Counted from the first letter of the stretch, positions 48,743 to 58,206 are shown. The stretch: 64,000 nucleotides of DNA from Bacteroidales bacterium (GCA_017429205.1 JAFRPH010000004.1:1-64000), one strand, 5' to 3'. Program-made: numbers and translations. Notes: generated by a model from the sequence alone, not told the origin.

Positions 48743-50323
48743 TTACCAGTTAGGGTTCTGATCCAAGTTGTTGTTCAGGTCACGCTCCTTCTGCGGAATC
48801 GGCCAGAGGTAGTGCTTCTCGGCGTTGAACTGGCGGTTCTCGATGCGGGCGAAGCCGTTGTCGGTACCCACCGTCTCACCGGTGTAGAGGCCGTGGCACC
48901 AGCCGTTCAGGACCTGGTCGGCGATCTTCCAGCGGATGATGTCGGCCCGGCGGGCGCCTTCGAAGGCCAGCTCGCTGCGGCGCTCGCGGCGGACGATGGT
49001 CTTGAGATCGCCGGAGGCCGGGAACTCGAGGGCGCCGGCGTCGGTGAAGCCGGCCCGCTCGCGGATGGCGCGGATGGTCTTGTTCCAGACGGCGGCGTCC
49101 AGGGTGCCCAGCTCCGCGTTGGCCTCGGCGTTCATCAGGAGGATGTCGGCGTAGCGGATCAGGATCGGATTCAGGCCGGACTGGAGGGTCAGGCGGTAGG
49201 TGTTGTCCCACCACTTGCGGATGTAGTAGCCGGTCGGCGTGACGTCGGAGGTGGAGTTGTAGGCGTCCTGGCCGTCCCAGGCGGGCTCTTGCGTGCCGCC
49301 GCCGGCGAGCGGATAGGAATTGCCGGGATACATCACCGTGGCGGCCAGGCGCGGGTCGCGGCCCGTCCAGGGGTTCGCGGGGTCGTAGCCGGAGCCGGCC
49401 TCGTCGATGGCCTTGCCGTTCAGCATGATGTAGCTGTCCACCAGGGACTTCAGCGGAGCCAGGTTGGAGTAGCCGCCCATGGACGGCGGGATGATGTTGT
49501 ACATGATGTTCTGCTCGCGGATGACCGGGGTGTACTGGGTGGAGAGGATGATCTCGGAGCAGTACTCGTTGGCGATGTCGAACAGGCCGGCGTAGCTCGG
49601 GAAGAGGCTGGCGCCGCTGTTGGCGATGATGTCGTCGGTCACGTTCTTGACCTCGGCGAATTCGCCCTCGAACAGGTACACCTTCGCGAGGAGGGCGCGG
49701 GCGGCCCAGCGGGTCACGCGGCCGCGGTCGGCGCCGGAATAGGAAGCCGGGAGCGCGTCGCCGGAGATGACCTCCTTCAGTTCGGAGATGACGCTGGAAA
49801 CCACGAACTCGCGGCTGTCGCGGGCCACGGTGCGGCTGGCCTCGATGGAGATGGGCTCCTTCAGGTACGGCACGCCGCCGAAGCGGGTGTAGAGCTCGTA
49901 GTAGTGGAAGGCGCGCAGGGTGCGGGCCTCGGCGATGTAGCGGGCCTTCAGGGCCGCGTCCAGACCGGTGACCCGGTCGATGTTCAGCAGCAGCTCGTTG
50001 CAGGCGCGGATACCGCTGTAGTGGCGGTTCCATACATCATAGACATAGCCTTCGGAAGTGCCGTAGGTGCCGTTGCCGATGGCTTTGTTCTGGCCGCCCT
50101 TGACATAGGCGTTGTCCGTCATGCCGTCGCTGTACACCAGCTCGTACATGTCGGTCAGGGTGGTATAGCAGGTATTCAGGGCGCTCAAAGCGGCGTCCGG
50201 GTCCTCCTCCCAGTAGTTCAGATCGGTCTCGCGGTCATACGGGGGCGTGTCCAGCGGAACGCAGGAAATGACGGAACCGAAGGCCACAACGGCCAGGGCG
50301 AGGGTGAAGAGTATCTTTTTCAT
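48743..50323 (-). CDS. SusD/RagB-family nutrient-binding lipoprotein (alpha-mannan locus)
   Basis: The 526-residue lipoprotein (GSVISCVPLDTPP) has the standard SusD pattern: NRHYSGIRACNELLLNIDRV, AEARTLRAFHYYELYTRFGGVPYL, the central SYPLAGGGTQ-containing lid region, and RRERRSELAFEGARRADIIRWKIAD with a C-terminal NPNW. The open frame reaches 50407, but the start at 50323 begins the lipoprotein signal. It forms the surface lid of the SusC encoded 13 bp upstream. Confidence 0.95.
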   Translation of the reverse strand: MKKILFTLALAVVAFGSVISCVPLDTPPYDRETDLNYWEEDPDAALSALNTCYTTLTDMYELVYSDGMTDNAYVKGGQNKAIGNGTYGTSEGYVYDVWNRHYSGIRACNELLLNIDRVTGLDAALKARYIAEARTLRAFHYYELYTRFGGVPYLKEPISIEASRTVARDSREFVVSSVISELKEVISGDALPASYSGADRGRVTRWAARALLAKVYLFEGEFAEVKNVTDDIIANSGASLFPSYAGLFDIANEYCSEIILSTQYTPVIREQNIMYNIIPPSMGGYSNLAPLKSLVDSYIMLNGKAIDEAGSGYDPANPWTGRDPRLAATVMYPGNSYPLAGGGTQEPAWDGQDAYNSTSDVTPTGYYIRKWWDNTYRLTLQSGLNPILIRYADILLMNAEANAELGTLDAAVWNKTIRAIRERAGFTDAGALEFPASGDLKTIVRRERRSELAFEGARRADIIRWKIADQVLNGWCHGLYTGETVGTDNGFARIENRQFNAEKHYLWPIPQKERDLNNNLDQNPNW

Positions 50324-50336
50324 AACGGTCTCTCCT

Positions 50337-53300
50337 TTAGAATTTGACATTGACACCGAGAGAGAAGACGCGGGCGACCGGATAGGCGCGGCCGCTGCCG
50401 TCGGCATTGTATTCCGGGTCCCAGCCGCCGCGCATGCGGGACAGGGTCAAGGCGTTCTCCACGCTCAGGAAGGTGCGGAGCTCGGTCAGGTGCAGCTTGC
50501 GCATCCAGTCACCCTGGAAGCTGTAGCCGGCCTGGACGTTCTTCAGACGCAGGTAGGAGGCGTCCTGGATCCAGAAGTCGGACTTCGTGGCATTGTTGGT
50601 GGACTCGGAGCCCATCGTCAGACGCGGATAGGAAGCGTTCGGGTTGAGCGGGGTCCAGCGGTCCATGTGGAAGTCGTGGACCGGGCCCTCGTTGTTGTTG
50701 TGGAAAGCCTCGACGGCCTCGCCGCGCATCCAGCGGCTGCGACGGCCGACGCCCTGCGCGAAGACGGAGAGGAAGAAGCCCTTCCACTGCATGTTGTACG
50801 AGAGACCGAAGGTGTAGCGCGGGAAGTCGTTGCCCACGACGAAGCGGTCGTCGTCGTTGATGACGCCGTTGCCGTCCTTGTCGATGTAGCGGATGTCGCC
50901 GGCGCGCGGGACGATGCCCTCGAGATGCGGGCTGGAAGCGGCTTCCTCGTCGCTCTGGAACAGTCCGTTGTTGCGCAGCGCATAGTAGGAATACAGCGGG
51001 AAGCCTTCCTTGATGATGGACACGACGTCGTAGCCGAAGAAGAGGTCCTCACCCTTGGTGTCGATGACCTTGTTCCAGCTGTCGGAGACGTTGCCGGCGA
51101 TGTTGTGGTTCACGGCGCCGGTGCGGAAGTGGTAGTTCAGGGAGAACTCCCAGCCGTAGCTGTCCACGGTGGCCGCGTTGGAGGTCGGGGCGCCGTTGCC
51201 GAACAGGCCCGGGACCGGCAGGCCGACGAGGATGTCGCGCGTGCGGTTCTGGAAGAAGTCGAAGCTGAGGTTCAGGTCGTTCTTGAACAGGCCCACGTCC
51301 ACGCCCGCGTCGGCCATCCGGGTGGTCTCCCACTTGATGGCGGGATCGACGGAGGCGAAGTAGGCGGTCGGAGCGAGCTCGTCACCGAAGGTGATGCCCT
51401 GCGTGACGGTGACCGTCTGCATATAGCGGTAGGCGCCGATGCGGTTGTTACCCACCAGACCCCAGGAGCCGCGGAGCTTCAGGGACGGGATGACCGGGCG
51501 GATGGACTCCCACCAAGGCTCTTGCGACACGCGCCAGCCCAGGGAGAAGGACGGGAAGAGGCCGGAACGGTTCCCCTTCGCGAAATAGGAGGAGTAGTCG
51601 TTGCGGACGTTGAACTCGAAGAGGTACTTCTCGTCGTAGTTGTAGGTCAGGCGGCCGAAGCCGGAATAGAGGGACCAGTCGGAGGCGCCGCCGTCGTTGG
51701 AGACGTCGTCACCCTTGAGGTTGCCGACGAAGATGTCGTACTTGGAATTGTCGGTCAGGCGCTGGGTGCTGAAGTTCTTGGCGCTCTCGCCTTCGTAGGC
51801 GTAGCCCAGGAGCAGCGCGAAGTTGTGCTTGTCCGCGAACGTGTGCTCGTAGGAGAGGGTCGTGGTGGCCGTGAGCTTGGTCGCCCGGTAGAAGGACTCG
51901 GAGATGTGGTTCTCCTTGTCGCCGGAAGCGGCCGCCTTGGAGGCCATCCGGTTCTCGTGCGTGGCGTTGTTCAGGGCGCGGCCGCCCACGGTGGCGCCGA
52001 GGTGGAGCCCCTCGACGATCTTGAAGTCGGCGCTGAGGGTGCCGCTCAGGTCGTCGTTGACGCTCTGGCGGTAGCCGCCCGCCTCCAGGCGCTCCAGGGA
52101 GTTGGAGTTGGAGCCGGAAGGATAGGTGTAGGTCCCGTCGGGATTCTTGATCTCATAGATGGCGGGCATGCGGTTCGCCTGCTCGATGATCCACTCCGTC
52201 CAGTAGGCGTGGTCCTTGATCTTGTTGCGGGTGAACTGGCCGGTGGCGGTCAGGGTGAGGCGGTCGGAGACCTTGTGGCTCACGTTCAGACGGCCGTTGT
52301 AGCGGTCGAAACCGTAACCGGGGCCCTTGAAGAGGCTGTTCTGGTCCAGATAGCCCACGGAAGCCATATAGGAGAGGTTCTTGGCGCCGCCCGTCATCGA
52401 CAGGTTGTGGGACATCATCGGCGCATAGTCCTTGTACAGCTCGCGGATCCACTTGACGTTGGTGCCGCCGTTGCGGAAGTCGGCGATCTGCTCGGCCGTG
52501 AACTTGGTGGAACGGCCGGAATTGACCGCGGCCTCGTTGTAGAGTTCGGCATAGATCCAGGAATCGACGACCGTCGGAAGGGCCGTCGGCTGCTGCATGC
52601 CGTAGGTGAAGTCATAATTGACGGAAACCTGTCCTTCGGCGCCCTTCTTCGTGGTGACGAGGATGACGCCGTTGGAAGCGCGGGATCCGTAGATGGCCGT
52701 GGAGGAGGCGTCCTTCAGGACGGAAATCTGGTCGATGTCGTTGGGGTTCAGGTTCGCGAGCGAGCCCTCGATGCCGTCGATGATCACGAGCGGGTTGTTG
52801 TCGTTCATCGTGTTGAAACCACGGATGTTCATCGAAGGGGTGCCGCCCGGGGTGGACGAACCCTGCTGGATCACGAGACCCGGCGTGGTGCCCTGGAGGC
52901 CTTCCAGGACGTTGGCGATGGGCTTGCCCTCCAGCTCCTGGGTGGAGACGGAGGAGACGGCGCCGGTCAGGTTGACCTTCTTCTGGACACCGTAACCCAC
53001 GACGACCGCGTCGTTCAGGAGGAGATTCTCCTCCGCGAGCTCGACGTTGAGGTTCGAACGGCCTTCGACCGGAACCTCTTTCGTCTCATAACCGATGGCC
53101 GAGATGACGAGGATGTCCTGCGGAGCCGTCTGCAGGGTGAAGAGGCCGTCCACGTCAGTCACCGTGCCGATGGAAGTGCCCTGGATGAGGACCGAGGCAC
53201 CGATCACGGATTCGCCGTTGGAGACGACCTGGCCGGAAACCCGGTGCGTCCTGCTCTGGGCGAGCGCCGTCGGCGCCGCGCCCAGGCCGAGGAAGAGCAC

Positions 53301-53381
53301 GGCGACGGCGAGGAACATCTTCCCGAGGGAGATGAACCGCCCGGCGCGGCCGCGCCTTTCACAGATCTGGTTAGGAATCAT
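50337..53381 (-). CDS. SusC/RagA-family TonB-dependent transporter (alpha-mannan locus)
   Basis: The 1014-residue protein has an unusually basic N terminus (ICERRGRAGRFISLGK) before the hydrophobic signal, then a CarbopepD_reg-like domain (VSGQVVSNGESVIGASVL to about 115), a DAVVVGYGVQKK TonB-box region, the plug (LVIIDGIEGS, ISVLKDASSTAIYGSRASNG, ILVTTKKG) and the barrel ending FSLGVNVKF. It imports alpha-manno-oligosaccharides, by context. The gap to the ROK kinase gene is 20 bp; no promoter box is visible there, so it is most likely transcribed from the isomerase promoter. Confidence 0.96.
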   Translation of the reverse strand: MIPNQICERRGRAGRFISLGKMFLAVAVLFLGLGAAPTALAQSRTHRVSGQVVSNGESVIGASVLIQGTSIGTVTDVDGLFTLQTAPQDILVISAIGYETKEVPVEGRSNLNVELAEENLLLNDAVVVGYGVQKKVNLTGAVSSVSTQELEGKPIANVLEGLQGTTPGLVIQQGSSTPGGTPSMNIRGFNTMNDNNPLVIIDGIEGSLANLNPNDIDQISVLKDASSTAIYGSRASNGVILVTTKKGAEGQVSVNYDFTYGMQQPTALPTVVDSWIYAELYNEAAVNSGRSTKFTAEQIADFRNGGTNVKWIRELYKDYAPMMSHNLSMTGGAKNLSYMASVGYLDQNSLFKGPGYGFDRYNGRLNVSHKVSDRLTLTATGQFTRNKIKDHAYWTEWIIEQANRMPAIYEIKNPDGTYTYPSGSNSNSLERLEAGGYRQSVNDDLSGTLSADFKIVEGLHLGATVGGRALNNATHENRMASKAAASGDKENHISESFYRATKLTATTTLSYEHTFADKHNFALLLGYAYEGESAKNFSTQRLTDNSKYDIFVGNLKGDDVSNDGGASDWSLYSGFGRLTYNYDEKYLFEFNVRNDYSSYFAKGNRSGLFPSFSLGWRVSQEPWWESIRPVIPSLKLRGSWGLVGNNRIGAYRYMQTVTVTQGITFGDELAPTAYFASVDPAIKWETTRMADAGVDVGLFKNDLNLSFDFFQNRTRDILVGLPVPGLFGNGAPTSNAATVDSYGWEFSLNYHFRTGAVNHNIAGNVSDSWNKVIDTKGEDLFFGYDVVSIIKEGFPLYSYYALRNNGLFQSDEEAASSPHLEGIVPRAGDIRYIDKDGNGVINDDDRFVVGNDFPRYTFGLSYNMQWKGFFLSVFAQGVGRRSRWMRGEAVEAFHNNNEGPVHDFHMDRWTPLNPNASYPRLTMGSESTNNATKSDFWIQDASYLRLKNVQAGYSFQGDWMRKLHLTELRTFLSVENALTLSRMRGGWDPEYNADGSGRAYPVARVFSLGVNVKF

Positions 53382-53401
53382 AATGAGATTGGTTTGGTTG
53401 T

Positions 53402-54508
53402 TTATTGGTTGTTTCTGTCGATTCCGGAAAGGGCGTAGGCGTAGGCGCCCAGGGCGACGGCCCGGCCGGTCCCGATCCGGGACACGGCGACGCCCGTCTT
53501 CTTCTCGCTGAGGTAGCGGACCTCCCGGCCGGTTCCCGGGACGCGCACCAGGGAGGAACGGTCCTCGAGGAAGGCCTGCATCCCTTCCGGGGTGGTCAAG
53601 TCCTCCACCTGCATCTGGAGGCAGGGAATCGAGGTGCCGGTGAGCATCAGGCGGTTCTTGCGCATCGCGCCGACCATGGCCGGCACGATGTACTTCGCCG
53701 CGCCCGACAGGCCGCCGCCGATCACGACGATCCCGTCCACGATGTCCAGGGCGTGAATCACGGCTTCGGCCGCGGCGACGCCCAGGCGCTCGAAGGCGCT
53801 CCGGGCTGCGTCCGCATTCCCGGCCAGCTTCCCTTCGGCAATGTCGAAAATAGCCTTCGGGGAGAGTTCCCGGCCGTCCGCAGGGTCCCCTTCGTGGTAC
53901 ATCCGCCGGACGGCCCGGCTACTGACGCTTTCCTCCGCGATCAGCGACGGATTGTGGACATTCCGCATCAGCCAGACATCGCCGCCGCAGCCGTTGTCCC
54001 CGCGCAGGAGCCGTCCGTCCAGGACGACGCCGCCGCCGAAGCCGGTTCCGAGCGTGATGCCCAGGAGGTTATGGTAACGCTTCGAGCTTCCGGACGCCTC
54101 CAGGGCGGCGTTCAGCTCCGGCAGGATGCCCGAGAGGGCCTCGCCATAGGCGAACAGGTTGCCGTCGTTGTTGATGAAGACCGGAAGTCCGAAGACATCT
54201 TCCAGGTAGGGGCCCATCGCGACGCCGTCCTTGAAACAAGGGAAGTTGGGCAGGTCGCCGATGATGCCGTTCTCGTAGTCCGCCGGCCCCGGGAAGGCGA
54301 AGCTGATGGCGACGGCCGGGGTGTCCAGCAGGGACTGCACCCGGTCGAACCCTTCCACCAGCACCTCCAGGCAGCGCTGCACGTCGTCGGTGACCGCGTC
54401 CATCCGGACGGGCTCCACGACTTCCTCGCCGCCGCGGATGGCGGAGAACACGAAGTTCGTGCCGCCGGCGTCGAGGGTCAAAACTGTTCTCTGGTCGTTC
54501 TCGTACAT
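53402..54508 (-). CDS. ROK-family sugar kinase
   Basis: The 368-residue cytoplasmic protein has the ROK phosphate-1 loop TLDAGGTNFVF, the catalytic region SFAFPGPADYENGIIGDLPN and INNDGNLFAYGEAL (with the catalytic Asp), GITLGTGFGGGVVLDG and a C-terminal VIGGGLSGAAKY. The typical CxCGxxGC zinc motif is replaced by GDNGCGGDVWLMRN, so zinc binding is uncertain. Placed next to a mannose-6-phosphate isomerase-like gene, it probably phosphorylates mannose (or another hexose) released from mannan. A role as a repressor is unlikely because it lacks an HTH domain. Confidence 0.87.
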   Translation of the reverse strand: MYENDQRTVLTLDAGGTNFVFSAIRGGEEVVEPVRMDAVTDDVQRCLEVLVEGFDRVQSLLDTPAVAISFAFPGPADYENGIIGDLPNFPCFKDGVAMGPYLEDVFGLPVFINNDGNLFAYGEALSGILPELNAALEASGSSKRYHNLLGITLGTGFGGGVVLDGRLLRGDNGCGGDVWLMRNVHNPSLIAEESVSSRAVRRMYHEGDPADGRELSPKAIFDIAEGKLAGNADAARSAFERLGVAAAEAVIHALDIVDGIVVIGGGLSGAAKYIVPAMVGAMRKNRLMLTGTSIPCLQMQVEDLTTPEGMQAFLEDRSSLVRVPGTGREVRYLSEKKTGVAVSRIGTGRAVALGAYAYALSGIDRNNQ

Positions 54509-54512
54509 AAGC

Positions 54513-56240
54513 TTATGCGTTGAACCGGACGGATGCCCGGATGGTCATACAGGTTTTTCCTTCGGACAGTCCGCTGGGACGGACCGTGTATTCCTCCACG
54601 CTGGCGGGGATGATAAAGGTTTCCGCGTAGTGGACCACGAACGGCTCGAAACGCCCGTCCGGGCTTTCCACGACGGCTTCCTCACCCTCCACCAGGTTCA
54701 GCACATGCACGCTGTTCTCCGTCCGGAAAGTCACCGGCACCGAGAAGGAGGTGCGGCGCGTCTCGATGAACTCGTTCGGATGGAGGCCGGTCTTGATTTC
54801 CTTCCAGCCTTCCCCTTCCGCCACGTCGCTGAAATGGTTGGCGAGATGGGCCTTCACATAGTCGGTGTCACGCTCCCACTGGATGACGTGACGGCCGCGC
54901 TCCACGTTGATCGGGCGGGGTTTTCCGTCCAGGCCCAGCCGACCCCAGTCCCAGAGTTTGAAGGTGAAGATGTTGGGGGTGGAGCTGATCTCGAGGACCA
55001 TGCTGCCCGCGCCGGAGCAGTGGATGGTGCCGCCGGGAATCAGGTAATGGTCGTGCTTCTTCGCGGGAATCTTGTTCACATATTTCTCGGCATCGAAGAC
55101 GAGCTCGCCGCGCTGGGCGGCCCGGAGGTCTTCGATCATCTGCACGCGGTCGACCCCCTTCTTGAGGCCCAGGTAGACGACCGCATCCGGCTGGGCGTCC
55201 AGCAGGTAGTAGCTTTCGTCCTGCGTGTAGGGCATGCCGAACTGCTCGCGGATGAACTGCGTGGTCGGATGGACCTGCAGGCTCAGGTTGCCGCCGCCCA
55301 TCGTGTCCAGGAAGTCGAACCGGATGGGGAAATCCTTGCCGAAACGCGCCTCGACGGGCGCTCCGAGGACTTCGCGGGCGCGGAGGAGGATCAAGTCGTT
55401 GGAAGGAAGTTCGAACTTGACCCCTTCCACCTCCAGCAGGAGGCTGTTCTCCTCGGGGACGCAGTCGAAGCACCAGCCGAAGTTCGGCACCTCGCGATCC
55501 AGGTCGCACACGTCCTTCATCCACTGGCCTCCCCAGGGAGCGGGGTCGAAGAATGGCACGACGCGGAAAGGCTTGCGGGCGGTCTTGTCGATGCCGCGGA
55601 AGAAGGTCTCGCGGGAGATCATCTTCGGGTCGCCGGCCGCATTGGTGTCGATCCACCAGTCCACGCGCGCGAACAAAGTATCTTTATAATAGTCCAGAAC
55701 CCGCCAGTCGATGAACAGGCCGCGCTTGTACTGGATGGACACCGGGTCTTCGCGGTTGTCCACGCCCAGACCGCACACTTCGTGGCGACGGAAGCGCTGC
55801 TGGATTTCCCAGCGGGCCATGTCGGCATAGGCCAGGACGGCGTGCTGCGGGGCGACGAGCGCGGCGCCGGCGCCGAGGATGAGGACATCCTCCCCCGCCG
55901 TCTCCAGCTCGGTGCGGACGGCGGCGAGCTTCTCCGCGTCGAAGAAATCCGGCATCCGCAGGTTCGTGACGTAGCCGAACAGGACGTCGTCCGTCATGAA
56001 CGGATCCGTCATCCGGCGGATCTCCGCCTCGGGCTTCATCAGGTCCCGCATCCGGATGATCCGGCTGAAACCGGGCAGCAGGCCTTCGGTGATCTCCGCT
56101 TCGTGCACGCCGGCGTACCAGTCTACCGCCAGGGGTCCCTTCCGCTCACGGCCCAGCGCTTCACGGATGGCATCCCAACTATGAAAAAGCGCGCCTTCGG
56201 TGCGTGTAGCGGGGTATTTGTCGTAATTCGGGCTCCTCAT
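54513..56240 (-). CDS. Class I mannose-6-phosphate isomerase-like protein with long N-terminal domain
   Basis: The 575-residue cytoplasmic protein has a C-terminal cupin region resembling class I phosphomannose isomerases: LSLQVHPTTQFIREQFG (metal ligands), YLGLKKGVDR, VNKIPAKKHDHYLIPGGTIHCSG and FKLWDWGRLGLDGKPRPIN. The first 280 residues form a separate domain; its middle (EDVLILGAGAALVAPQHAVLAYADMARWEIQQRF) looks like a nucleoside-monophosphate-kinase-type helical segment. Long proteins of this type are annotated as mannose-6-phosphate isomerases in Bacteroidetes. It would feed mannose 6-phosphate to fructose 6-phosphate. It is the first gene of the alpha-mannan operon; a candidate operator touches its start codon. 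Confidence 0.8.
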   Translation of the reverse strand: MRSPNYDKYPATRTEGALFHSWDAIREALGRERKGPLAVDWYAGVHEAEITEGLLPGFSRIIRMRDLMKPEAEIRRMTDPFMTDDVLFGYVTNLRMPDFFDAEKLAAVRTELETAGEDVLILGAGAALVAPQHAVLAYADMARWEIQQRFRRHEVCGLGVDNREDPVSIQYKRGLFIDWRVLDYYKDTLFARVDWWIDTNAAGDPKMISRETFFRGIDKTARKPFRVVPFFDPAPWGGQWMKDVCDLDREVPNFGWCFDCVPEENSLLLEVEGVKFELPSNDLILLRAREVLGAPVEARFGKDFPIRFDFLDTMGGGNLSLQVHPTTQFIREQFGMPYTQDESYYLLDAQPDAVVYLGLKKGVDRVQMIEDLRAAQRGELVFDAEKYVNKIPAKKHDHYLIPGGTIHCSGAGSMVLEISSTPNIFTFKLWDWGRLGLDGKPRPINVERGRHVIQWERDTDYVKAHLANHFSDVAEGEGWKEIKTGLHPNEFIETRRTSFSVPVTFRTENSVHVLNLVEGEEAVVESPDGRFEPFVVHYAETFIIPASVEEYTVRPSGLSEGKTCMTIRASVRFNA

Positions 56241-56241
56241 A

Positions 56242-56255
56242 TATGTATGAACATA
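56242..56255. promoter_or_regulatory. Candidate GntR operator, site 1
   Basis: TATGTATGAACATA, a dyad with TATGT/ACATA arms, lies one base upstream of the ATG at 56240 and downstream of the -7 box. Read on the minus strand it contains GTTCATACAT, shared with the sites at 58207 and 58261. Confidence 0.5.
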
Positions 56256-56268
56256 GTTTTAGTTTGTG

Positions 56269-56276
56269 CAAATATA
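56269..56276 (-). promoter_or_regulatory. -7 box of the alpha-mannan operon
   Basis: TATATTTG on the minus strand; no clear -33 element, consistent with a regulated promoter. The leader would be about 25 nt and include the operator. Confidence 0.5.
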
Positions 56277-56307
56277 TGAAAGATTTTCATAAAACATAGA
56301 ATTTTTC

Positions 56308-56315
56308 TACTTTTG
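56308..56315 (+). promoter_or_regulatory. -7 box of the gntR-type gene
   Basis: TACTTTTG, preceded after about 20 nt by a TTTTC that is a near -33 element (56284-56288). The ATG lies at 56334. Confidence 0.5.
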
Positions 56316-56333
56316 TGCAGAAAAATCCGTACT

Positions 56334-57056
56334 ATGACCATCGACCACCACAGCACCGTCCCCCTGCACATCCAGGCGCAGCAGCTCCTGCGGGAGCTCA
56401 TCGAGTCGGAAGAATACAAGAACGGGAAGATGCTCCCGAAGGAGATCGAGCTGGCCGAGCAGCTCCACATCTCCCGCAACACGCTCCGGCAGGCCATCAA
56501 CCAGCTGGTCTTCGAAGGCCTGCTGGTCCGCAAGAAAGGCGTCGGCACGAAAGTGGCCCGGAAGAGCATCAGCGGCGGGGTCAAGAACTGGCTGAGCTTC
56601 TCCCAGGAGATGAAAATGCTGGGCATCGAGGTGCGGAACTTCGAGCTCCACATCAGCCGGAAACGCCCGAATCCCGAGATCGCCGGCTTCTTCGAGGTCG
56701 ACGACGAAGCCCGCTGCGTGGTGATGGAACGGGTGCGCGGAAATCCGTCCTTCCCGTTCGTCTATTTCATCTCCTATTTCAATCCGAAACTGCCCATCAC
56801 GGGCGAAGAGAACTACAACATGCCCCTCTACGAGATGCTGGAGACCAACTACGGCATCGTCGTAAAGACCTCGAAGGAAGCCGTTTCCGCCCGGCTGGCG
56901 GGAGACATGGTCGCGGAGAAGCTGGAAATCTCCCCGAACGACCCGATCCTCATCCGGAAGCGGTTCGTCTATGACGAGAAGGGAGTTCCCGTGGAATACA
57001 ACATCGGTTACTACCGCGCCGACAGCTTCACCTACACGATCGAGGCTTCCCGCTGA
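56334..57056 (+). CDS. GntR-family (HutC/UTRA) transcriptional regulator
   Basis: The 240-residue protein has an N-terminal winged helix (VPLHIQAQQLLRELIESEEY, MLPKEIELAEQLHISRNTLR, QLVFEGLLVRKKGVGT, about residues 8-75) and a C-terminal UTRA effector domain (about 95-235, with PVEYNIGYYRADSFTYTIE). Such regulators are repressors released by phosphorylated sugars. The TTG at 56313 also opens the frame but lies in the -7 box, so 56334 is the start. Divergent to the alpha-mannan operon and next to the transporter, it is the likely regulator of both. Its end overlaps the convergent transporter gene by 25 bp. Confidence 0.93.
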   Translation: MTIDHHSTVPLHIQAQQLLRELIESEEYKNGKMLPKEIELAEQLHISRNTLRQAINQLVFEGLLVRKKGVGTKVARKSISGGVKNWLSFSQEMKMLGIEVRNFELHISRKRPNPEIAGFFEVDDEARCVVMERVRGNPSFPFVYFISYFNPKLPITGEENYNMPLYEMLETNYGIVVKTSKEAVSARLAGDMVAEKLEISPNDPILIRKRFVYDEKGVPVEYNIGYYRADSFTYTIEASR

Positions 57057-58204
57057 CGGCGGCCGGCCGCGAACGCGCACCACACCAGATACGCCAGGCA
57101 CAGGGTGATCACCAGGAGCGATCCGCGCTGGTTGCCCACCCATTCCGTCGCAAGGCCCATCAGCGGCGGGATGACGGCGCCGCCGCACACGCCGGTGATC
57201 ATGAAGCCGGAAATCTCGTTCGCCTTCTCGGGACGGGCCTTCAGGGCCTGGGAGAACAGGACGGAGAAGACGCTGGAGCAGAAGAAGCCGATGCCGCCGA
57301 TGCCCGCGAGGATGGCCCAGGCGGGACGGACGAAGAACAGGAACGCCATCGAAGCGACCGCCAGGAACAGATTAATTTTCAGATATTTGATATCGTCCAT
57401 CCGGGCGAGCAGGAAGGTGCCGAGGAAGGCGCCGATGGTCCTGCAGATGAAATAGACGCTGGCGCCGAGGGACGCCTTGTCCACGTCCATGCCACAACGC
57501 TCGATCAGGAGCTTCGCGGACACGGTGTTCGTGCCCACATCCACGCCCACGATGAAGAAAATGCCCAGGAAGAACAGCAGGACGGTCTTGTCGCCCAGCA
57601 GGCCGAAGGCCTCCTTCAGGGACGTGGCCTTTCCGCTCTCGGCCTCCTTGGGGATCTCGGTCACTTCCAGCAGGAGGAAAGAGAGCAGCGTGATGGCCGC
57701 ATAGATCGTGAACAGGTACTTCCAGTTGCCGAAGGCCGCCGTGGCCGCCAGGGCCAGGAACGGGGCGCAGAAGGACGAGACCGCCTTCACCACCTGGCCG
57801 CCGGTGAGGCAGCTGGTGAGCCGCTCCCCTTTCACCACGTTGGTCAGCAGCGGGTTCAGCGACACCTGGAGCAGGGTGTTGCCGATGCCCAGGAGGATGA
57901 AGGCCACCATCGCGGAGACGAACGTATAGGAGAAGAAAGGAATGAGCATGCCCACGAACGTGACGGCGTTGCTCACCTGCACCATCGCCTTGCGGCCGAT
58001 CCGGTTCATCAGGATGGCAGCCGGCACCGACAGGAACAGGAACCAGATGAACACCATCGAGGGGATGAAGCCCGCCAAGGACTCGCTCAGGGCGAAATCC
58101 TGCTTGAGATAGCTGGTGGCGATGCCCACGACATCGCAAAATCCCATCACAAAGAAGGTCGCAAGGACGGGAACGAAGTTGAATTTCCGGATCAGAGATC
58201 GCAT
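57032..58204 (-). CDS. MFS sugar transporter (FucP/glucose-galactose type)
   Basis: The 390-residue inner-membrane protein has 12 predicted helices and the FucP-like features NFVPVLATFFVMGFCDVVG at the start, IGNTLLQVSLNPLLTNVV near residue 120 (the N-P-L-L motif) and FMITGVCGGAVIPPLMG near residue 345. It should carry a monosaccharide such as mannose with protons. The frame allows ATG 58219 or GTG 58240; 58204 is preferred because the other ATG lies within 6 nt of the -7 box. It has its own promoter flanked by two candidate operators, so it is probably induced along with the alpha-mannan genes. Confidence 0.9.
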   Translation of the reverse strand: MRSLIRKFNFVPVLATFFVMGFCDVVGIATSYLKQDFALSESLAGFIPSMVFIWFLFLSVPAAILMNRIGRKAMVQVSNAVTFVGMLIPFFSYTFVSAMVAFILLGIGNTLLQVSLNPLLTNVVKGERLTSCLTGGQVVKAVSSFCAPFLALAATAAFGNWKYLFTIYAAITLLSFLLLEVTEIPKEAESGKATSLKEAFGLLGDKTVLLFFLGIFFIVGVDVGTNTVSAKLLIERCGMDVDKASLGASVYFICRTIGAFLGTFLLARMDDIKYLKINLFLAVASMAFLFFVRPAWAILAGIGGIGFFCSSVFSVLFSQALKARPEKANEISGFMITGVCGGAVIPPLMGLATEWVGNQRGSLLVITLCLAYLVWCAFAAGRRQREASIV

Positions 58205-58206
58205 AG

